A DNA stretch of 64,000 nt, from the NCBI RefSeq assembly GCF_964355755.1, contig NC_092674.1, positions 4,595,001 through 4,659,000 on the forward strand. The letters run 5' to 3'. Position 1 is the stretch's first letter; each line of letters begins with the position of its first letter. Of this stretch, positions 12,963 to 27,288 are shown piece after piece. Source of the stretch: Antedon mediterranea. Lineage: Eukaryota; Echinodermata; Crinoidea; Comatulida; Antedonidae. The notes under the pieces are model-generated. The model had not been told where the DNA came from. It was given only the letters and a program-made list of their open reading frames with translations, and made no database searches. The translations under genes and the position numbers were made by a program.

Positions 12963-14065
12963 TTGTAGGTTGGGGCGGTGTCCCTGGATCGATTATCGGT
13001 GAATGAAGGACTTGGAACTAGACCGCCAAATGAAATAAAAGAGTTTAGTTTGACCTAGGCCTATTCAAAACGAAATCACTAGCTATAAAACATAATAAGT
13101 CATGGTCAATTAACCGTACAGAATATCTGTCAGATTACTTGCTGGTAGCTTTAATAACAAAATTAATATATTTATTTCTTCTTCCGGGTGAAATTTCAAC
13201 AACGATGCATAGAAATTGCGTAAATATAAGTCTACCTAAATTTACCAAATATTTATGGTTGCAATAACAAAATACATCGCAACGCAACTACGTACAAACG
13301 GAATTAATTTGGCCACAGGTGACAATTTGGATTACATTAACTTTTGCACGCACGTGGCCTACAAAACGCGCGTAAAAATCTGATGAGCTTTAAAGGAATT
13401 TTGACACCGAACATAATTCCCGAATTTGCATGTATAGATGTAAATCTATAGATGCAAATCTATACACAAATATAATTGGATATAATTCGATAATTATAGG
13501 CATAATAACTGTTTTTTGATATGATGTTTTTTCTATTCTTCATACTAACCTAATCTTCTGCGTGACGACTATCATATTTATGGCGCGTGCCTCTTTTCTA
13601 GTCAATTGCACTAAAGGAGTCGTCATATAAACTCAGTGTTTAGATAATCGTGTTTTATGTATACACAAAGCACATTGTATCTACTCGAAATGAGATATCT
13701 AGAGAAGATATTACCCACAGAGCAAATATACAAGACATTATACTTAGGCCCACTGAATAATTAAAAGAACAGTAATTACGATGCGTTATGTTTATCGTTA
13801 TTTCTTTTGTGATTTTCTAAGAACATTACACCAAACAACGTTTAACTCTGTAGGCCTAACCTCACATAGATGTTAGCAAATTATTGATATAATAATATAA
13901 ACACACCGAGAATTAGGCCTACACTTTTGACTAGGATTTCTAAATAAAATCGATCACCTTTACGATGGTGATTTCTAGTAAATTCGACACAAATCCGTAT
14001 ATCCATCTTGAAAATAATAAATAATACAGAGAATCCCTCATTAGCAACATTTTTTGGAACACCCA

Positions 14066-14235
14066 TATTAAGTGGACACCCCTATTAAGGGCACAATTTC
14101 GTGTTTTTTTCATTGTTTACCACACCATAACGACCAACTCCTATTCACACTCCTCACACACACACACACACACACACTTATTAAGGGACACTTTGTTGGG
14201 GCCCTGAAGGATGTCCCCTTAATAAGGATTCACAA
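14066..14235. repeat. Family H repeat block
   Basis: TTAAGTGGACACCCCTATTA and GATGTCCCCTTAATAAGG face each other around a (CA)n run; related to 50305-50540. Confidence 0.55.
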
Positions 14236-14315
14236 TAATGAAATAACAAAATAGCTCCAGTTTGGTATTTCTTTCTTCGGTCCAGAGGGAAGAGTAAAAT
14301 TACAATTATAATTTT

Positions 14316-14487
14316 AAGGCCATTTTACACAGACGAGCGGTAACAGAGCTTGTCCCAGGTAGAATCTGTACCTATCCTGAGCGGAAGCCTTCAGTCCGCT
14401 CCTCATTGTGTGTAATTGGTCATAAGGAATAACACAGATTCTAGATTTATATTTACCGTTACCGCTCATCTGTGTAAATTGGCCTTT
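14316..14487. mobile_element. Family C MITE, copy 1
   Basis: Terminal repeats AGGCCATTTTACACAGACGA and its inverse TCATCTGTGTAAATTGGCCT. The core has CTTGTCCCAGGTAGAATCTG and CCTATCCTGAGCGGAA. Confidence 0.88.
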
Positions 14488-14968
14488 GCTCCCATCATAA
14501 CCCCTCTAGTCTAGTTACTTTCCTTGAGTGTGTTGTCTTTCTTGGTTTGACATATTTTTTAGCCGATATGATGAATTTCCTACCGTTTAATAAATTATAA
14601 TAATTTTATAAAACAGCCTTAAAAGACATACTAATGGTCCTAATAATCATTCTGTCATTATTATTTAAAGGAATCGGTGGTAAATGCCGAACGAATACGT
14701 CTTAGAAAATAAAGCAGTTATTAATGAATGTTTGACATTATCCGAAATTACCATTACAAAAAATCATTAGTTTAAAAGCTTTTATCTGGCTTACTGACTT
14801 GAAAGGCGCCTGCTGATCACATTTCTTGTAGGAAAATTCCGAAATTGTTTCATTATTGGGAAATAGTTTTTGTTTGTTTTTCTATGTGATTTGCTTTGTG
14901 TTTATTTGATTAAGACTGTATTGCTTATAATTTCATAATAGATTAGTTTTTTTAGATGATGTTTCCCC

Positions 14969-15090
14969 AGAATGTCGCAATTTGTTATCAGAATGTCACA
15001 ATTTTAGCAGAATGTCACAATTTTAACAGAATGTAACAATTTTGGCAGAATGTCACAATTTTAGCAGAATGTCACAATTTTAACAGAACA
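14969..15090. repeat. 19-base tandem repeat, about 6 copies
   Basis: Unit CAGAATGTCACAATTTTAG with A/G changes at the last bases. Confidence 0.9.
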
Positions 15091-15335
15091 ATATACATAG
15101 TTTTTCCATAATTAACCTTCTTCACATTTTACTAAAGAACAATCCCACAAATAAGTTGAGACGACTAAAAAAAGTGTTTAAAGATGGAAGTTCACAAGAT
15201 TTGACTAAACCAGGAAAGAGTGTAATTTCACTTTTCCCTGGACTAACGTTTTTACCTTTTAAACACAATTTTTTTTTAAAGAAAAACATAAATCAAAAGA
15301 AACTCGTAATTTACATAGGAATACTCACAAGAGTC

Positions 15336-15471
15336 ATGTGTGATGTGCCCAAATATGGTAGTGATATGACCAAATATGGTAGTAATATGACATCATCATG
15401 TCCATATATGGCGGGCATATCGCATTGTTTTGTCACATACTGTAAAGTTTAAAGTGTAGACAAGGCTTTAG
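15336..15471 (+). mobile_element. Family A MITE, copy 7
   Basis: Left terminal repeat lost; two core units and three CArG boxes remain. Right end GTGTAGACAAGGCTTTA. Confidence 0.85.
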
Positions 15472-15699
15472 GCCTATTAGGGATATTTAACAATGTTCCC
15501 TCTTTTTTATAATTGTCTTAAAAGACGTCGGGGTGGAAATGTCATTGTATGTTTGCAAATAATGGGGATTTTAAACATATTAACATAAGACAGTGTAGGC
15601 CTAATAATAACGTGTTAAAAATGTAGGTTTTCACCAAACATATAAAACGAAATTGAGCTGATATTCATACTCACTTTAACACGTGGAGTATGCCTAAAT

Positions 15700-15960
15700 A
15701 TAACAATACTCTACTATACCAGTAGTAAGATGAACTTGTCGTTCAAAGTTGCAGGCGCCAATATATGGAATAACCTACCAACTGAAATTAAATATTCCCC
15801 AACAATTGCTTCATTCAAAGCTAGATATTGATCTCAATTTTTTCCTAATTTTGTTTGTATTCAAGACAGGACCACATTGCACACCAGGTTTTCCTTTACC
15901 TGATCGTATAATCCTGTATAAATATGTTGTTAAATAAACAAATTAAATAAATAAATAAAT
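15700..15960 (+). mobile_element. LINE 3' end, truncated, copy 2
   Basis: Encodes FKVAGANIWNNLPTEIKYSP then TIASFKARY, the typical C-terminal end of non-LTR reverse transcriptase proteins. Then comes a short 3' region and an (AAAT)n tail. 5'-truncated retrotransposon copy. Confidence 0.75.
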
Positions 15961-18900
15961 GAAATGAATCTGTACTAACCTTTAGTGAAAATAAATGCTG
16001 ACTGTATTTAGATTGTGTATCACTTACAAAAGTCGACAACGCGTAATTTCCAAAAACAAAATCATCTTTCAGTATAGATAATCACAAATAATGTGTTTTT
16101 TTAATTTCAAGAAAGTATTAATCCGTTAGTATTAATTATGAAGTCTTGCTATCAACGAACACAGTCCTCATTATGTTTTCATTTTGGATTTAGTGAAAAT
16201 TACACCTGTTTTGAAAAAACAGACAATTGAAAATATCGATGAAATTTTGATGTTAGTTATGACGGTTTCTTGAAAGAAAACGAGAACAAATCTTGATATA
16301 GGTCTACTGGTTTCCAAACCATAATTAAGTATCAAATTAAAAAATCAGTTGGTGATTTCGCCCTGAACATGTAAAAACTGCAGGCATGCTTCTTCTTGTT
16401 CACCAACACCACACAATTACATGATTCGATGATGATCTTTCTAGGACAGATTTTTAGGTAAGCGCATGCTCGTTAAGTGCAGGGCGATAACAATACACTA
16501 CAAGATTAATATGCAGTGTAGTCAGAGTTAACTGAAGGCTAGTTTATCAATATGTACATTTTTTATCGTGCTGTGCAACGGATACCTCGTTCAAATGTTT
16601 TGTTATCTCCAGCCATAGTTGCTACAAATCAATTCATTAAAAGCGGATTCGATGTCTATGAATATTTATGAAAAGAAAATATAACAAAAAAATACCCCCA
16701 TTATAAATTTGATCTATTAAATCCGTATTGCATAGGGGCGTAATGGTACAGTGCTGGTATAATGTTTACATAATGACTAAACCAAAACCGGAATTATATA
16801 TTATTAGTGAGAAATTAATGGAATTACAGACTGATTTATAAATAGGCATTTAGTAGGCCTATATTACGTAAATCCGACAAAGCGTTTAAACTTGAATCAT
16901 CATAGTAAGAAAGAAAAATAGAACAGATAATATCAAAATTGATTGTATATCAAACAAAGACAAGAATTATAAGGAAGAATAAAAGAAAATAGAAAACTCG
17001 AAATATTAATGGGTAGCTCCGTGTTCAAAATTGTAAACTCAGAATTGAATTGACCCATAATCGTCCAATCAAATGACTGGAATTTATTTAGGTGTTATAT
17101 AATACTGAATAGGCATACTCAATGCAACAGTATACGTATGTGCGTACAATTCCCCATCGAAGTGCAGAATAAAAATAAGAGGGAAACACAAACCGTTCAC
17201 ATCGACCGACTCTTGGAAATATTATACAATATGCCTATTTATTATATATATTAAATTTCAAATTTTATTCCAAGTTGATATCTGTTATTAAAGATATCTT
17301 TACATACTAGCAGAAGTCATAACACAATCAGAAATCTTGACGAATTATTGGTTTCTTATTTTCACTAATTAATCAGATAAAATCATGAGTATTTAAGGTA
17401 TATTCATTTATTAACCGGGTTTCTCAAAACTCATTGAATACCTATAGAATCTAATTTAAATTATGAATCGACAATTATAAAATTATGAGTATTGAAGTCT
17501 GCCAAGCCCGTCCTTAATTGGGTAAACAAATACATATGATATCACGGTGCATTTCTGAATATCATATTTCTTCACTTTTTGGTATTTTATCGATTCGATA
17601 TACTGTACGCACTCAATACAAACGTGAAATTGACATAACCACATCCCCACAGCAGGCCAGTGTCTCCTTATACCACTCAGGCCTACTCGGTAAATAATTC
17701 ATTAACGGGTGATATTCGTAAAATGGTGAAGGTTGAGAATCATTATGTCTTAATTGAAGTGAGTATAAGTGAATTTGCCAAGCAACCATCAAGTATATTC
17801 ATCCGCCCCCGAATATAAACCACGTTATTATCTATGGTGGGCCAAAGTGTCATTTAATGAGAAAATATCTAAATAAGGCTATTATCTTTGTGTAATTAAC
17901 ATTGCGGACCATAAGTCATTAAAAAGTTGTTTATATAGAAAATATTTTAATATAGAAATACACAGAAATTCGTTTTATTAAAATTTGACCTGCAAACAGG
18001 ATTTTAAAAGGGAATTTTCAGTAGTATTGATATCGTAGAATGTTATAGTGGATACCGATGGCGTGTGCGGGGGTGGGGGAGTGGTGGACCCCACTCAATT
18101 TCGGTATGATAATACAATGCAAAAACAGTTTACTTTCCGCACTTAATTTCACAATTTTCCCTACTCTAAATTCAAAATCCTGGATCCAATCCGCCATTAA
18201 ATGCATAGTGCAATATAGTATACTATAGCCGGAGCATAATAAACACCAGACATTGGAGACGGAAGGGTTCGCGGGTAATGTTTACATAATCCCTATACAT
18301 AAGCCCCAGCCGCGCAACTGATTGATATCAAACTTTATAAATTGAAACTTGCCGGTTTGTACAGAACGTTGATGTATACTAAAGGGACAATAATGCCGTC
18401 CTATTACTTTAATTATGCAGTAGTTCGGCTTTCCATACTTATCGCACGCATGGTTTTCCAGACCTCGCCTATAGTGTCTAAATATCATTAAGTAAAGTAG
18501 ATACCAAGCCTAAACGAGTGTGCATCATTACAGTAGGTATTTATCCAAGGATAGTATACTCCTTTTAAGCCTAATCGTGTTGTTATTATGGTTAATTATC
18601 AATTGAAATTGAAAAGCGAACAACAATACTGACTAATGGACTTATATTTCCGTCTTCTAATTTCATTTTTATTAAGGTAGGCCTAATGACGTAAGCCTAA
18701 AATATTGTTTTAATAATTACGCCTTAGTGTCGTATCATGTTTGGAGTGGGGTGAAGGAAATCATTTAACACCATGCTCTCCAGAATCTGTGAGTTAGTCT
18801 AATAGTAACAGAAATATAACATGTTTACTGAATTTATCATTTCACTGCTGTCCGTCTGTTAAAATCCAATAAATTACCCATAATGCAACACGACATCCTT

Positions 18901-19739
18901 TAAAGCAGGTGAAACGTCGCTGATTGTTGTTTTTAACTCCTTATCAATGATCAATATTTATAACACGGTAACATATGAAAGGGGAATGCAATACTAGGGC
19001 GTGGTCGCATGAACGGGCGTGGTCGTCGTCTGCCGTTTTGTTGTTAATGTGTCACACCACCTGTGCGCATCATCAAGATCCTACTGCGCAACAGCAGTTA
19101 TTGATCACCATAGAATCTATCATTGATCATCGAATTTCGATTCGATATACTTTGCACACAATCTATTTTCAATACTGTAGTATAGGATTAATATCAGGAG
19201 TGTTTATTTATATATTATAAGAGATATTTAGTGTAATAATAATAGTTGTTGGTACAGTACTATCCGTAGTAGGCCTATATTGAAATTTTGTTTTAGTGTA
19301 CACGTACGTACGACGAACTTAAGCTAAATTTTTAGATCCGGAACTGTTTTATTATTGCATAATATTTATAGTATAATTAATGCATAATTAATGCATCTCC
19401 TGGAAGTGAAATGTTTACAAAAAAACAATGTTTTACGACGTGTACATCCTTGTGTATTGATTGGGTGAGTGACTTTTATCTCCATGGAAATGGAGTAAAC
19501 ATTATGATTGTTGTTAATCACTGTAATGCCATAATATACATCGATCCAACTGATTATTTACGGTTGCTATGGCAAAGCATTCTAGAAAATTCATCCTCGA
19601 CATTTGCCAACGAGTTAATAGTTGTGTCTTCTATATAATTGGATCATTTTGATTAATAATTATACTGTCTTCCGTCATCTAATTAAATCGACTAATTATA
19701 AATCTGAGAAATGACTATTGTAGGAAAAATCCCTTGTGG

Positions 19740-19800
19740 TTCGTCAGATTAGTTGCGTTGCGCTTACCGCCTTGCGTTGCATTCTACTATGAACCAGGCT
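19740..19800. mobile_element. Family B right-end fragment
   Basis: GTTGCGTTGCGCTTACCGCC ... GAACCAGGCT followed by TTA. Confidence 0.65.
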
Positions 19801-19933
19801 TTAATGGTAGGCCTATATAGTCAAAGAAGAGTAGAGACCTATCTCAGGCCAGCTAGTAGACTTTCCCCAAGTTAGTAGTTTATTATCTTTGTAGTAATAA
19901 TATTAGTAAAGTAGTAGTAAAAATTATATTTTT

Positions 19934-20040
19934 ATGTTAATCCACCAAGTCGGCATTTCGATTTGCTTTATTATACGTATGAAACGCCAAATGTGCAAAA
20001 ATGTTTACCTTTACTAATGACGGTCTAGAGCCTAGACTAG
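19934..20040 (+). repeat. Family D dispersed repeat, copy 3
   Basis: CCACCAAGTCGGCATTTCGA, then ATACGTATGAAACGCCAAAT and GGTCTAGAGCCTAGACTA. Confidence 0.75.
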
Positions 20041-20299
20041 CCAGCTGCTGACGATTCCTGCATCATCCCTATGAAAGTAGGCTAATATTCGGCTTTGATA
20101 ATATTGGATACTACTATAGTATAGGCCTAGCGTATCATTGTATTAACAGCTGTCAAGAAGCAGACCGTTGTTGCCTCATGGGGCAATAAGAATTTGATCT
20201 AAAATATCATAAAATGATAATAAAATGTACTAAAATAGTTCCTATGAACAATCTTTAACCCCGTAAAAGATATGTATCGAAAGCATAATACCTCTCTTA

Positions 20300-20441
20300 A
20301 GCCGATTTCCCGCTAGGCAAATTTGTTCGCGCGAATCGAAAGTGTCAGCTTATACGCTTGCGTATAAAGGGGTTTGGAAGCTGGAAACATGATGCATGCG
20401 TATAAGCTGACGCCTTCGATTCGCCTTGTGGAAAATCGGCT
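20300..20441. mobile_element. M2 MITE with TTA duplication (142 bp)
   Basis: TTA (20297-20299), AGCCGATTTCCCGCTAGGC ... GCCTTGTGGAAAATCGGCT, TTA (20442-20444). Inner arms GTCAGCTTATACGC also pair. Single copy here. Confidence 0.85.
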
Positions 20442-21386
20442 TTAAAATTGTATTAATTATGGGGTTTTTATAACAAAACCTGTAGCGTTATTGATCTCAA
20501 ATATATAGATTACGTTTGTCTATTTGGAAATTTCAACCAAAGGGCAGTAAATGGAATACCAGTGAGTCAGTAGGTCTATGTCCAAATTGATGAGAATTAA
20601 GCATTAAGTGTTCATTGTTCACTAATACAGATGTACACATTAAATTTATCTAACCTATTTTTTCCTATATATAACTAGTAAACAAAAACAATAAGAGCCT
20701 ATAGTGTTTATTGTGTCATATCGCTGTCAAGGTAATAGTAAAGGTAACTTATTAAAATGAAGAATCAATACCCGAGGGGACACCAAAATTGGTAACTGAA
20801 CACTTATATTCGTTATTGCTAATGATGCCTAATATATTATACCAGCACACTAGGGAAATATAAAAAATACAAACCACGCTTGAAGATTTCATATTAAAAT
20901 TGATGACAAAAAAATGTTTGAATTATTCGATATAAACTGGGTTTATATTTCACGTGACGACCTAGCTAGATCTACCGTACATGTTCTAAATAACAATATA
21001 GGCCTAAATACTAATAGAAATATGTACTCCTATTATTATGTTAATGCCTTATATGGATTACAACTAAGCCTGCACTGCATACAGTTAACAAGATTTCTCG
21101 ATTTCAAACATGCGAACTTGAGGAAAAACTGAACTATGTGAGCTCTACAGTATTTGATGACTGTGCATATAATGGGCTATGATTGGTCAGTAAAATACCA
21201 GGGCAATTACACGAACATGCGCAATAACAACTCAAGCATCTTGGAACAAACAAAAAACGAAAAGAAAGGCCTCTCCACAAAATTGTCTTCACACTACAAG
21301 CAAAATTCTGATTCTCATTTTAAGAAAAAAAACTTTTCTTAAAACAACAAAAGACTTGTCCGTATTTCAATATACGTTTTTGCTTA

Positions 21387-21475
21387 CCAAGAATCGCAAA
21401 ATTCTTACCAAGAATCGCAAAATTCTTACCAGGAATCGCAAAAAGTCTTACCAAGAAAATAATTCTTACTAAGGA
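21387..21475. repeat. 21-base tandem repeat, about 4 copies
   Basis: Unit TTACCAAGAATCGCAAAATT plus C; the last copies are shortened. Confidence 0.85.
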
Positions 21476-22264
21476 AAATAAATTCTCAAAAAATTTATTC
21501 TTACCAATTACGCAAACGTGTTTACTTGTTGCAGTGTCACGTGTAGATTGTACTAAATATATTGTATTTGATAATATGGAAAATTTATGTTGTTTAAACT
21601 TAATTTGAAATAATCGTAGACCTATTGATTGTCTCCTATGTCAATCCACGCTTCGTAATCTGATTGACATTATGCCGAATGATGAGAGCATTAATAAAAA
21701 TGTTATTATTCACGAAAGCAAGATCCTTCTCAAATTGTAATTATAACTTTAGTAATAAGTCGGTAAGTAAGGCATAATTATTCTGACCAAGATTTTCAAG
21801 AGAAAAACAAATAAAAAAGTTGAAGCTGCAAATCAAATACGTTTTGAGTATGTACGGGTCGATGTACGGTGGCCTCTTTGTTTCACCTTGTCTGGCAGCC
21901 CACACTATACTTAAATAAATGACAATAACCTAGGTACAATACTGACAATACTTTGAAATATATTACTTATGGTAATCTAGGTTTATTAAGTTTATTTTTA
22001 CGGACTATTTCCATGAATATCATGCCTTATGTGGAGAAACAAGAGCACTTCTGACTAGTGTTTACACTCTGTCGCCACTCTCAATTATACAAGACATCCA
22101 ATGCGTTTAATGTTTTGCTACATTATTCAGTATCAAATCAGTCATTGTAAACGCCATTATTGTATGTAAACTAAACTTCCCCCAAGTCTCTATTGTCTAC
22201 TTTTTTAAACTGCTATGTTAATATTATTTTACTATGTGTGCGCCACTAATAAATTCAGCGTTTT

Positions 22265-22330
22265 TTAGTCTTCCGACGCAAGTAGTATATGAAACGCCAT
22301 GTATGCCAAAATGTCCATGTTCACACCAGG
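22265..22330 (+). repeat. Family D fragment, copy 4
   Basis: TATGAAACGCCATGTATGCC then AAAATGT. Confidence 0.6.
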
Positions 22331-24533
22331 CAATCTAAATTGGCTTGGTTCACAACCAATTCCACAATGCTATCGTTGTTAGATCGACATAATTGCATTA
22401 AAATCGTGTTTTGAATAGCGAGTCGTTAGTAAAATACGGGAAATGACTATTGATTCGTATTCTGAAATGGATGTCACGATGAATAGAAACACATTGAGTC
22501 ATAAGTGTAAGTAGTGTTGAAATATAATATATGCTAAAACAAAATAATGGTCAGCATTTTCTATTCCATATTGGTGTCTTTTATTCATGCACAAAAAAAT
22601 CAATAATACAATAAAAATACAGAAGCAGCAGAATGTTGTCGTCTTTCTATATTTTTTTATTGAGGTAATATTGTAGAATAAATAATCAGGTTTACACGTA
22701 TTGTTACCGCAGGTCTGGTTTCGACCAGAGAGATGGTAAACAACACATATAGGCCTACAACAACTCCGCGATTGTAGGCCTTCTTCCTCTTCTGTCGCTT
22801 ATGTCCTTCCACGCACATCAGACCTCACTCTTCCCACAGCAGTATCACAATTTGATGTAGGCCAAAATGTACAATTAATTTTGAAATTGAAGTACTGTAA
22901 CAAATAGATTGCTAAAAATAGGCCTATATGAGTTTAAAAAAATACAAAAACCATAATTCCTAATTCCAAACCATAAAAGGTTATTACAAAGTGAAGCTGT
23001 GGAATTCTATATTATTTTTAAGTTAATATATATTATACTTCACTATCTATCTTAAATTGAAAAACAGTTAGGACTATCAGAACATTTTTTTTGAGAATTT
23101 ACAAGTAGAATAAACACATGGGCCTTTCGAAACCTAGTGTATACAATTAATAGACAGTTTTCTAAGTGATTTTTTTATAAAACGTAGTACTGTATGACGT
23201 GAAGAATTTATCAAGTAGGCCTAACACACAACGTTTAAGTCTAACGCATGAACTTAAATCGAAGTTCACATAATTTGGCGCATAATCTCAGCAGAAGATA
23301 GTAAGATCAACTTGACATTAACGACGGTGTGACGTGCACTACTTTTCTCAAACGATTCTAATCGTATGCCATCCTCGTTTATCGGAAGATAAAGTTAAAC
23401 TATTGTGAAGAAATTGACAAAAGTCGTTTTATAACGAAGCAGTGATTGAGAAAATCTATTTGTTCAAAAAAATGTAACAGATAAAATTATTTATGTTAAT
23501 CCTAATCGTTACCATGGTGATATCGGCAACAAGTCGGATCTATTAAAACGCTGCATTTTAATCTTGGTGGAATTAGTTCTCGTCGGCTTAATTCCTCAAT
23601 TATTCATGCGAATCAAAAGATGGCGCTATACAGCTTAGAAAAGCTGTCTTACAGTATTGGTCTCTTATAAACCAATACTAATCCAGTCTAAGTCTTCTAA
23701 TTCATTCATGTCTATCAAGGATACATGATGTTACTATCTTTTTCCATTTGGTCTGCCTTTGCTGATCTTGTTCCTTATGTGATTATCTGCTAAAGGTGGC
23801 GCCCTTTCACGTTTACGCTCGAGTCAGCTCTTTGTAAACCTATTTCCAGAACGCGTAATTTTTTTTTCCAGGACGAACGTGGGCAGAAATCATGAATAAT
23901 TCATGATTAATTATGACATAATAGGGAACATTATAGAGGGCGCTATATACACGCTTCCAGAACGTCTCACATGATATATCTGATTTCCGATTCATAATCT
24001 GGTCCGTCTATTTTTATTTCTTTCAAAATTTGAATTACAAATTTTTGGAATTTTGCTATGAGGGGAAGTAGCCTACATTCAAATTAGGATGGTAATATTT
24101 CCTCTCTGATTCAATATGAATAAAATCACTGTAAGTAGGCCTAACAGATATGGAAATAGTAACAAAAAAAACAACAAAAAACACCAGAATGGAATTCACC
24201 GACTTTAATAAGAAAACAAGTCTACAAAAAGATACTTAGTGATGCCTTTAATATATGATTTTATCGACATAAGCAATCTTAAAAATTTATGAAATTGATG
24301 CATATGAACATTATGAATTGTAATTGTGATATTTAATTTTGAGCGAAAGAATGATTGAATTGGATTCTGTCCAAGATAGCGACAGTTTATGTTTAATGTT
24401 TTGCAACTACTTAATAAGTTACGAATATAAAAAGTTGGCGATGTTGTATGACATTATTTTTTATTTTTTATTTTATTCATTTCGGCAATAAACATAAAAT
24501 AATAGTTACAAAAACATAGAAAAATAAATATAT

Positions 24534-24863
24534 ATGAAGGACAAGACACGAAGCCGAGGAGAGAAAAAAGCATTAAACAAAACGCTGTCACCGGTAAGGT
24601 GTGTCTCTCCAACTATTATTATTGATCGGTATGGGAACAATTATGATTTTCAGAGACATTATAACTATTCAATAGTTACAATGGAAAATGTAGGGATGTT
24701 GCAGGACATTATTGACCGGTTTGAGAACAATTTTGATTCTCATATCAGTGACATAAGAATAAAGACACATATCGGAGCGCGTGCAAACAACGCGCGCGTC
24801 AAATACATGATGGTGTATCTCCTATGTTACGTCACTGACGATCAAGACCAACTTTTAAAGTGA
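24534..24863 (+). CDS. Unrecognised 109-residue open frame
   Basis: Starts MKDKTRSRGEKKALNKTLSP. A segment is internally duplicated (IIIDRYGNNYDF and DIIDRFENNFDS). No domain recognised, no clear splice sites or promoter. May be chance. Confidence 0.15.
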   Translation: MKDKTRSRGEKKALNKTLSPVRCVSPTIIIDRYGNNYDFQRHYNYSIVTMENVGMLQDIIDRFENNFDSHISDIRIKTHIGARANNARVKYMMVYLLCYVTDDQDQLLK

Positions 24864-26160
24864 ATGAAAACGACGATTCATATTTAATGTCATCCTATAT
24901 ACAAGTATACTGTAGTTTGAATATATCAAGTTAGCCTGTCTAAAAACACTAATAAAGTGATTTCTAGGCGTTTTCCCATTTCCGAAGAGTGTAAGAATGT
25001 AAAATTAAATCACCTTGTTGGATTCAGATGCATTATAAAAGTGTCTGTAGTCATTTCCACACTGATGGATCAAAAGTTAGAGAATGCGGATCGTTCCCGA
25101 ACCTAATAAGGGCATTTTGTGCAACTCAATGAAATGTATGTCAGACTAACTTTCAATAAAAACAAAATTGACAAATTGCCGATTAACAAACAGGTGAGTG
25201 GTAAATGTTGTTCTTTGATGAACTATTGAAACTGAAAACTAAGGTATGTTCTCCACTAGGATAGTGTATGTACAATCGAACAACTCTGAAGATTGTATCT
25301 TAATGCAATTCCTCCTGTACAATTGTAACGACATTTACAGATATAAACCTATAAAATGTAGACCTAGACGTAATTAAAACAACTTGTCTGTTACAAGAAA
25401 AAAAAGGTGCACGAATAACACATAAAACTAGAAGACTATCGGGACAATAAAATAATCGCTTTGGTTTTCTTAACGCTCTTTCTAATTTTCCGCTGTAAAA
25501 GACTTTTTAAATTATGATGCTCTTCTCCTAAACAATATAAGAACAATTACAAGTATGGACATTTTGCGGGAAGGTTATATTTTTATTATGTATCAAAGAA
25601 GCAAAATAATTATACGTTAGAAATACACGTGTGATTTAATAGCATTGGAGTGTGTGTTATCTCTCTACCTATTCTCATGACTACTGTCGGATTGTAAACT
25701 CTACACTAACGCTTTATATTACCGCAATAACAATAATTTCTATCTTTATTCATATCAGCAGAAAGTAAGACGTGATGTTTTTTGTTAAATGCCATTCTAA
25801 ACTAATTTCATTGAATTCCATTTAAATACTGAACTATGAACAGATACATTTTAGTTAAACTTATTACAACAGGAAGAATATATCAATTTAGATTAGTGAT
25901 TGAAATGTATCTGCTAGACGTGGGGACATCTTCTATACGTGTAAGCAATACACTTATCAGCTCAATGCAGGAGTCGTATTAAAACAAAACAAATTTACAT
26001 CTTTATTTAAGCTTTTACTCATCCAGTAGGATAATGACAAACTCATTAAATAAAATTAACCATTGGATTGTGATTACGTGTAATCATCTAATTTTAATGA
26101 CATAAAGAAGAACGCCACAGGGAAGATAAAATGCAAAGAATCTATACGGAAGGTTTCTTA

Positions 26161-26339
26161 AGCTTGGTTCCCACTAGAACGTAACGCAAGGACGTAAACG
26201 CAACGCACGCGTTTTATCCAATGACAAGCGAAGTTATAGACAGTTAGCAATCACAAGCGAATAAGCCATCGCTTGTGATTGGTCAATTAATTTGCGTTGC
26301 GTTACGTCCTTGAGTTGCGTCGCTAGTGGGAACCACGCT
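26161..26339. mobile_element. Family B MITE, full length (179 bp)
   Basis: TTA on both sides (26158-26160, 26340-26342). Ends AGCTTGGTTCCCACTAG and CTAGTGGGAACCACGCT. It contains GACAGTTAGCAATCACAAGC, the empty version of the site filled at 49935-50213. Confidence 0.93.
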
Positions 26340-26589
26340 TTAAGAGGCGGGGTCTCGCCCTTCTGTATTAAAACCGATACTATGTATAATATCAATGAAA
26401 ATTCCTGATCTATCTCAAACAAAATGAACATCTACACATTCAAGATCTATACCACCATATTATACGAATAAGCAAAACTGACCTGAAAACGAAACAATAT
26501 GTTTGATCTGCGTCTATATAATTGGTCTCTTTCCACCTACCTCTCCATCCCCCTCCTCCTAAGCACAAATTATCCGCCCATTCCACACG

Positions 26590-26648
26590 GAACGACCCGA
26601 GCGAATCGACCAGAACGACCCGAGCGAATCGACCAGATCGAATCGACC
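26590..26648. repeat. Short tandem repeat, about 2.5 copies
   Basis: Unit GAACGACCCGAGCGAATCGA plus CCA, GC-rich against an AT-rich background. Confidence 0.75.
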
Positions 26649-27288
26649 TCCCACAGTAAACATATCTTTCTTAAGATAAACATAATGAAAGCTTAGGCCA
26701 ACTGGTAAATTCGTATTACTATTTCATTGTATATGATGATCCAAAAACACTGTATGTAATATGTACTAAACACAAAACACAGCTCACGAAAAGGTACATG
26801 TTCAAACGTGGCGCCTCGCGATGTGATGCCGTTACGGTAATCATTAGCCTACTACTACTCTACACAAACCGGTTTGGTCAGTTACATAGTCCGAGAGGCC
26901 TAGCGGAATACACTTAGGCCTACTTACAAAATGCACTAAAATAAGGTTACTTACCATTTTATTAACTCCAAATTCCATGATTGTTTAAAAGTTAGAAGCG
27001 TATATAAATTCACTTTATTGTATATTTATTAGTCACAGCCCTACAATATTTATACCACCAACAATAGAAATGTTTACTACAGTATCAATGTTTAAGCATC
27101 AAAACGAGGCGCCCTCTTTTCAGATTTTAAAAGAAATAATTGGTGGGTTGGTTCCCGGCATAAAGTTTGTAAGACTTCAGAGATGTCACCATTCGATTAA
27201 TTAGATTCTCACGTCAAAATTACGGTTCGTTTTGACCCTTGATGCGTTTAGCTTCGCATGTGGATTGGTTCAATGCGCACTGGCCTAA

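Noticed and set aside
13381-13410. Second hammerhead core (CTGATGAGC...)
   Set aside because: No stem II and no GAAA at the needed distance.
26955-26982. Possible first exon MEFGVNKM on the minus strand
   Set aside because: Good donor GTAAGT, but too short to judge and no continuing exon found.
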